9,039 nt of DNA from Burkholderiales bacterium UBA6064 (GTDB taxonomy: Bacteria; Pseudomonadota; Gammaproteobacteria; Burkholderiales; Burkholderiaceae_B). Each line of letters starts with the position of its first letter. Position 1 is the first letter of the stretch. This document shows, piece by piece, positions 6,803 to 9,039 of the stretch. The position numbers and the translations under genes were made by a program. The notes below the pieces were generated by a model. That model saw only the letters and a list, made by a program, of their open reading frames with translations. It was not told the origin of the DNA and did not search any database. The stretch is from assembly GCA_002428895.1 (NCBI GenBank), contig DIYC01000143.1, forward strand, positions 1 to 9,039. Reading direction: 5' to 3'.

Positions 6803-8086
6803 GTGAATATTAATTCTGCCTCCATGTTTACCCATCATCCTGCTCAAAATGCAGAACCTCATTTGCAAAATGCACTTGGCTATCATGTATTTCATGTGGT
6901 CGCTATGAATTTATTATCTTCTTTACAAGACAGTAAGGCTAATTCAATAAGCTTTTTAAAAGAGCTGACCTTGCAGCTACGAGGGGTTAGCTTAGACTTT
7001 AAAAAATTGGCAGATCAACAGTCTGAATTACCTGTTTTTGATGTAATTGAAAACTTGCCACACACTCGGTTGTCGCCAAGCGCTTTTTTTCAAGGCCCTG
7101 GTTTGGCTTTAAAAAAATTGATGGTTGCGTTACCTAGTAGTTATCATGCTGTATTGTTTGAAATGTTGTCGTTAATGCCCAAAGCGGATTTTCAAAAGTT
7201 GTTTACTGCGCGGATTTTTCCGTGTGTTTCGGGTCATTTACAAATTGAGCGCTCGCATTATGAGTTGTCGGGTCACTCTGCGATACGTTTTAAGTTGGGC
7301 CATTCAGAGCAGCATCTTGGTCTTAGTTTTGATTTTTTACAAAAGCCTAACTCACCGCACATTAGTTTACTGGGTGCATTTAATCCCTTTAGTCCCAGTC
7401 AATTTAAAGGTGTTGTCTTGCTGAAAGAGTCTGAAATGAGCCGAGCGTTCTCGGTTAATAGTGGGCTGCCTGGAGTTACCTCAATTAATTTTGGTTATGA
7501 GCAGTTGCTTCATTCTGTTCAAGGTAATGTCTCTATGGCTACTTTAGGCGGCGCTTTTACTAAAGTCTGGGAAGAGGTAAGCCTAAACTTAGGGGGCTTT
7601 CAGTACAATACCCGCGGTGTGTTATCGGTATACTTCAATTCTAAATTAATTGGTAAATTTGAAGGGGTACATTTTAACGAGCAAGGCGCGTTAATCGATA
7701 ACACAGTTGGTTGTTTAACACGATATCTTCATGATGGTACTGAGTTTATCTGGCACGGCCCATTTGATTCATTGGGTTCAATGAGAGCCAATTCGATTGG
7801 GCAAGTGACTTTAAAACTAGTGAATGGCCACGTTGTTCAATTGTGTAACGCGCAAATGGGGCACGGCAATCGTTTAGCACCAGGCTTACTCAATCCGATT
7901 ACTTTGTGTTATCCACAGAAAAATAAGCAAATTATATTGGGTGTTCTGTTGCAACCGGATGGTTTGTTGGATTTAACGCGGCGAGTCACCGTCCAAACGT
8001 TGAGTGCGTCGGGCTTACTTTTAGAAACCCAGGCGGGGTCTTTGCGTGACTTGGATCTATTTTCCGACCGGTTATTTTTTGAATAA
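6803..8086 (+). CDS. Uncharacterised 427-residue protein
   Basis: I do not recognise this protein. It is intact and has proteobacterial-looking codon use. It has no Sec signal peptide, no membrane segment long enough to span, and no cysteine or histidine cluster suggesting a metal site. The first half (about 25-135) looks helical, with LLSSLQDSKANSISFLKEL and LALKKLMVALPSSYHAVLF. From about 140 on it appears mostly beta-stranded, rich in Gly, Asn and Phe, with strand-turn-strand stretches such as GVLSVYFNSKLIGKFEG (272-288) and TRYLHDGTEFIWHGPFDS (306-323). The start shown is GTG, the first possible start after an in-frame TGA at 6791. An ATG at codon 8 (6824) is an alternative; neither has a good ribosome binding site. 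It follows cysQ on the same strand after 88 bp and ends before the carA promoter. A two-part helical plus beta layout could suit a secreted or structural protein, but that is speculation. Confidence 0.75.
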   Translation: MNINSASMFTHHPAQNAEPHLQNALGYHVFHVVAMNLLSSLQDSKANSISFLKELTLQLRGVSLDFKKLADQQSELPVFDVIENLPHTRLSPSAFFQGPGLALKKLMVALPSSYHAVLFEMLSLMPKADFQKLFTARIFPCVSGHLQIERSHYELSGHSAIRFKLGHSEQHLGLSFDFLQKPNSPHISLLGAFNPFSPSQFKGVVLLKESEMSRAFSVNSGLPGVTSINFGYEQLLHSVQGNVSMATLGGAFTKVWEEVSLNLGGFQYNTRGVLSVYFNSKLIGKFEGVHFNEQGALIDNTVGCLTRYLHDGTEFIWHGPFDSLGSMRANSIGQVTLKLVNGHVVQLCNAQMGHGNRLAPGLLNPITLCYPQKNKQIILGVLLQPDGLLDLTRRVTVQTLSASGLLLETQAGSLRDLDLFSDRLFFE

Positions 8087-8087
8087 G

Positions 8088-8103
8088 TTTACCGCCAGGT
8101 AAA
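8088..8103 (+). repeat. Short hairpin just after the 427-residue gene
   Basis: TTTACC and GGTAAA form a 6-bp stem around a GCCA loop, starting one base after the stop codon. No T-tract follows, so it is not a standard intrinsic terminator; it could protect the transcript end or be incidental. Confidence 0.4.
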
Positions 8104-8134
8104 GACGACATGTGCGAGAAACAACGGGCTTATC

Positions 8135-8143
8135 TGGTAGAAT
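8135..8143 (+). promoter_or_regulatory. Extended -10 promoter for carA
   Basis: TG-G-TAGAAT is an extended -10 element: TAGAAT matches the sigma70 consensus TATAAT at five of six bases and is preceded by TGn. No good -35 is found 16-18 bp upstream (CGAGAA at 8115), which is usual for extended -10 promoters. Transcription would begin near 8150, giving a leader of about 65 bases before carA. Confidence 0.55.
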
Positions 8144-8159
8144 GACTACCCAACGAAAT

Positions 8160-8191
8160 GAGGGGTCATCAAATTGTGAAACTGTCCCCTC
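8160..8191 (+). promoter_or_regulatory. GAGGGG/CCCCTC stem-loop in the carA leader
   Basis: GAGGGG (8160-8165) pairs with CCCCTC (8186-8191) around a 20-base loop, between the predicted transcription start and the carA ribosome binding site. There is no T-tract, so it is not an evident attenuator; it might affect leader stability or translation. Confidence 0.4.
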
Positions 8192-8205
8192 TGTTAACAT
8201 CTACT

Positions 8206-8209
8206 GGAG
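8206..8209 (+). promoter_or_regulatory. Ribosome binding site GGAG for carA
   Basis: GGAG lies six bases before the TTG at 8216 and decides that unusual start. An in-frame TGA at 8177-8179 blocks any longer start, and no ATG or GTG occurs in frame nearby before the conserved region begins. Confidence 0.7.
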
Positions 8210-8215
8210 TTTCTC

Positions 8216-9039
8216 TTGTCGAAATTAATCGCAAGCACTAGTCCTCGTGCATTGTTGGCGCTCGCGGATGGTACCCTGTTTGACGGGTATTCTTTTGGTG
8301 CAAACGTTTCAACTGTGGGCGAAGTTGTTTTTAATACCTCTTTGTCTGGTTATCAAGAAATTTGCACCGATCCTTCCTATTGCAAGCAAATTGTCACGTT
8401 TACTTATCCTCATATTGGTAACGTCGGTACCAATCCGCAAGACGAAGAGTCTGCTCAAGTTCATCTAGCGGGCATTGTTGTTCGAGATTTATCTCCTGTG
8501 GTTTCAAACTTTCGTTCTACCAGCGATTTAACCGGTTATTTGGTTAAACACAACATTCCAGGTGTTTGCAATATTGATACCCGCAAATTAACTCGGATTT
8601 TACGAGAAGGTGGCGCGCAAGCGGGCTGCATTCTAATTGAATCCGGTTCAGAGTCTTTTTCTGCCGAACGTGCCGTTGCGTTAGCCAGGGGTTTTCCTGG
8701 TTTATCGGGTATGGATTTGGCGCAACAGGTTACTTGTTCCTCTCGTTATGAATGGCTCGAGGGGGAATGGGCTTTGGGTGATGCAAGTCAGATACCTTAT
8801 TTTCAACAAGGCGAGCGTCCGCTACATGTTATTGCTTATGATTTTGGGGTTAAACGCAATATTTTAAGAATGTTAGCGCAACGGGGGTGTCGTATCACCG
8901 TTGTGCCAGCACAAACCTCGGCTACTGAAGTGATTTCTCTTAAGCCTGATGGGGTTTTTTTAAGTAATGGGCCTGGTGACCCCGAGCCTTGTGATTATGC
9001 GATTACTGCGATTGCGCACCTCTTAGATCAAACTCAATT
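8216..9039 (+). CDS. carA: Carbamoyl-phosphate synthase small (glutaminase) subunit, 3' partial
   Basis: CarA hydrolyses glutamine and passes ammonia to CarB to make carbamoyl phosphate for arginine and pyrimidine synthesis. The frame begins at TTG and reads [20 protein letters not shown], then gives 274 codons before the window ends. The N-terminal CPSase domain shows [11 protein letters not shown] (45-55), PHIGNVGTN (65-73) and [18 protein letters not shown] (120-137). The class I glutamine amidotransferase domain starts at about 203 with [11 protein letters not shown] (208-218), VPAQTSA (230-236) and [19 protein letters not shown] (248-266). Full CarA is about 380 residues, so roughly 100 are missing, including the nucleophilic Cys of the G-x-C-x-G elbow, which should lie just past the edge. 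carB is expected next. The gene has its own promoter and leader. Confidence 0.96.
   Translation, partial: MSKLIASTSPRALLALADGTLFDGYSFGANVSTVGEVVFNTSLSGYQEICTDPSYCKQIVTFTYPHIGNVGTNPQDEESAQVHLAGIVVRDLSPVVSNFRSTSDLTGYLVKHNIPGVCNIDTRKLTRILREGGAQAGCILIESGSESFSAERAVALARGFPGLSGMDLAQQVTCSSRYEWLEGEWALGDASQIPYFQQGERPLHVIAYDFGVKRNILRMLAQRGCRITVVPAQTSATEVISLKPDGVFLSNGPGDPEPCDYAITAIAHLLDQTQ

Noticed and set aside
8247..8468. Plus-strand frame of 73 codons within carA
   Set aside because: It overlaps carA in a different frame; the carA frame is continuous and strongly conserved.
1..9039. CRISPR arrays, tRNA or rRNA genes, insertion sequences, attachment sites
   Set aside because: I saw no regularly spaced repeats, tRNA-like cloverleaf, transposase or terminal inverted repeats on either strand.

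Overview
The window looks like a chromosomal segment of a Gram-negative proteobacterium with moderate to low G+C, most likely a beta- or gammaproteobacterium. The best evidence is the CarA at the right end, whose tail ([26 protein letters not shown]) is very close to proteobacterial CarA. The long acyl-CoA dehydrogenase at the left end (DmdC/AcdA type) and the CysQ phosphatase fit the same group. I cannot name a genus from sequence alone.

Layout, left to right. (1) A plus-strand acyl-CoA dehydrogenase is cut by the left edge: the reading frame stays open to base 1 and still matches the family, so the true start lies just outside. (2) Converging on it is a minus-strand 248-residue protein with no obvious relation to its metabolic neighbours. 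It carries an R / STS / ExE set of motifs in the right order and spacing for a mono-ADP-ribosyltransferase. This is the most interesting gene here. (3) A 221-bp divergent spacer is AT-rich and packed with short palindromes; it also holds a possible 11-codon leader peptide ending on the start codon of the next gene. (4) A plus-strand block follows: a thiamine-diphosphate enzyme of the acetolactate synthase family, an aldehyde dehydrogenase whose probable start overlaps the previous stop as ATGA, a CysQ-type 3'(2'),5'-bisphosphate nucleotidase, and a 427-residue protein I do not recognise. (5) After a 129-bp regulatory gap with an extended -10 promoter and a GAGGGG/CCCCTC hairpin, carA begins with a TTG codon and runs off the right edge before its catalytic glutaminase cysteine.

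How the genes may work together. The TPP enzyme and the aldehyde dehydrogenase look translationally coupled. They probably act in sequence on a 2-oxo acid or the aldehyde or acyloin made from it; the substrate is not visible. CysQ (PAP removal in sulfur assimilation) and the 427-residue protein may be read through from the same transcript, but larger gaps make this less certain. CarA (carbamoyl phosphate for arginine and pyrimidines) has its own promoter. The ADP-ribosyltransferase candidate and the 427-residue orphan are the accessory-looking genes; neither has an adjacent immunity or antitoxin gene.
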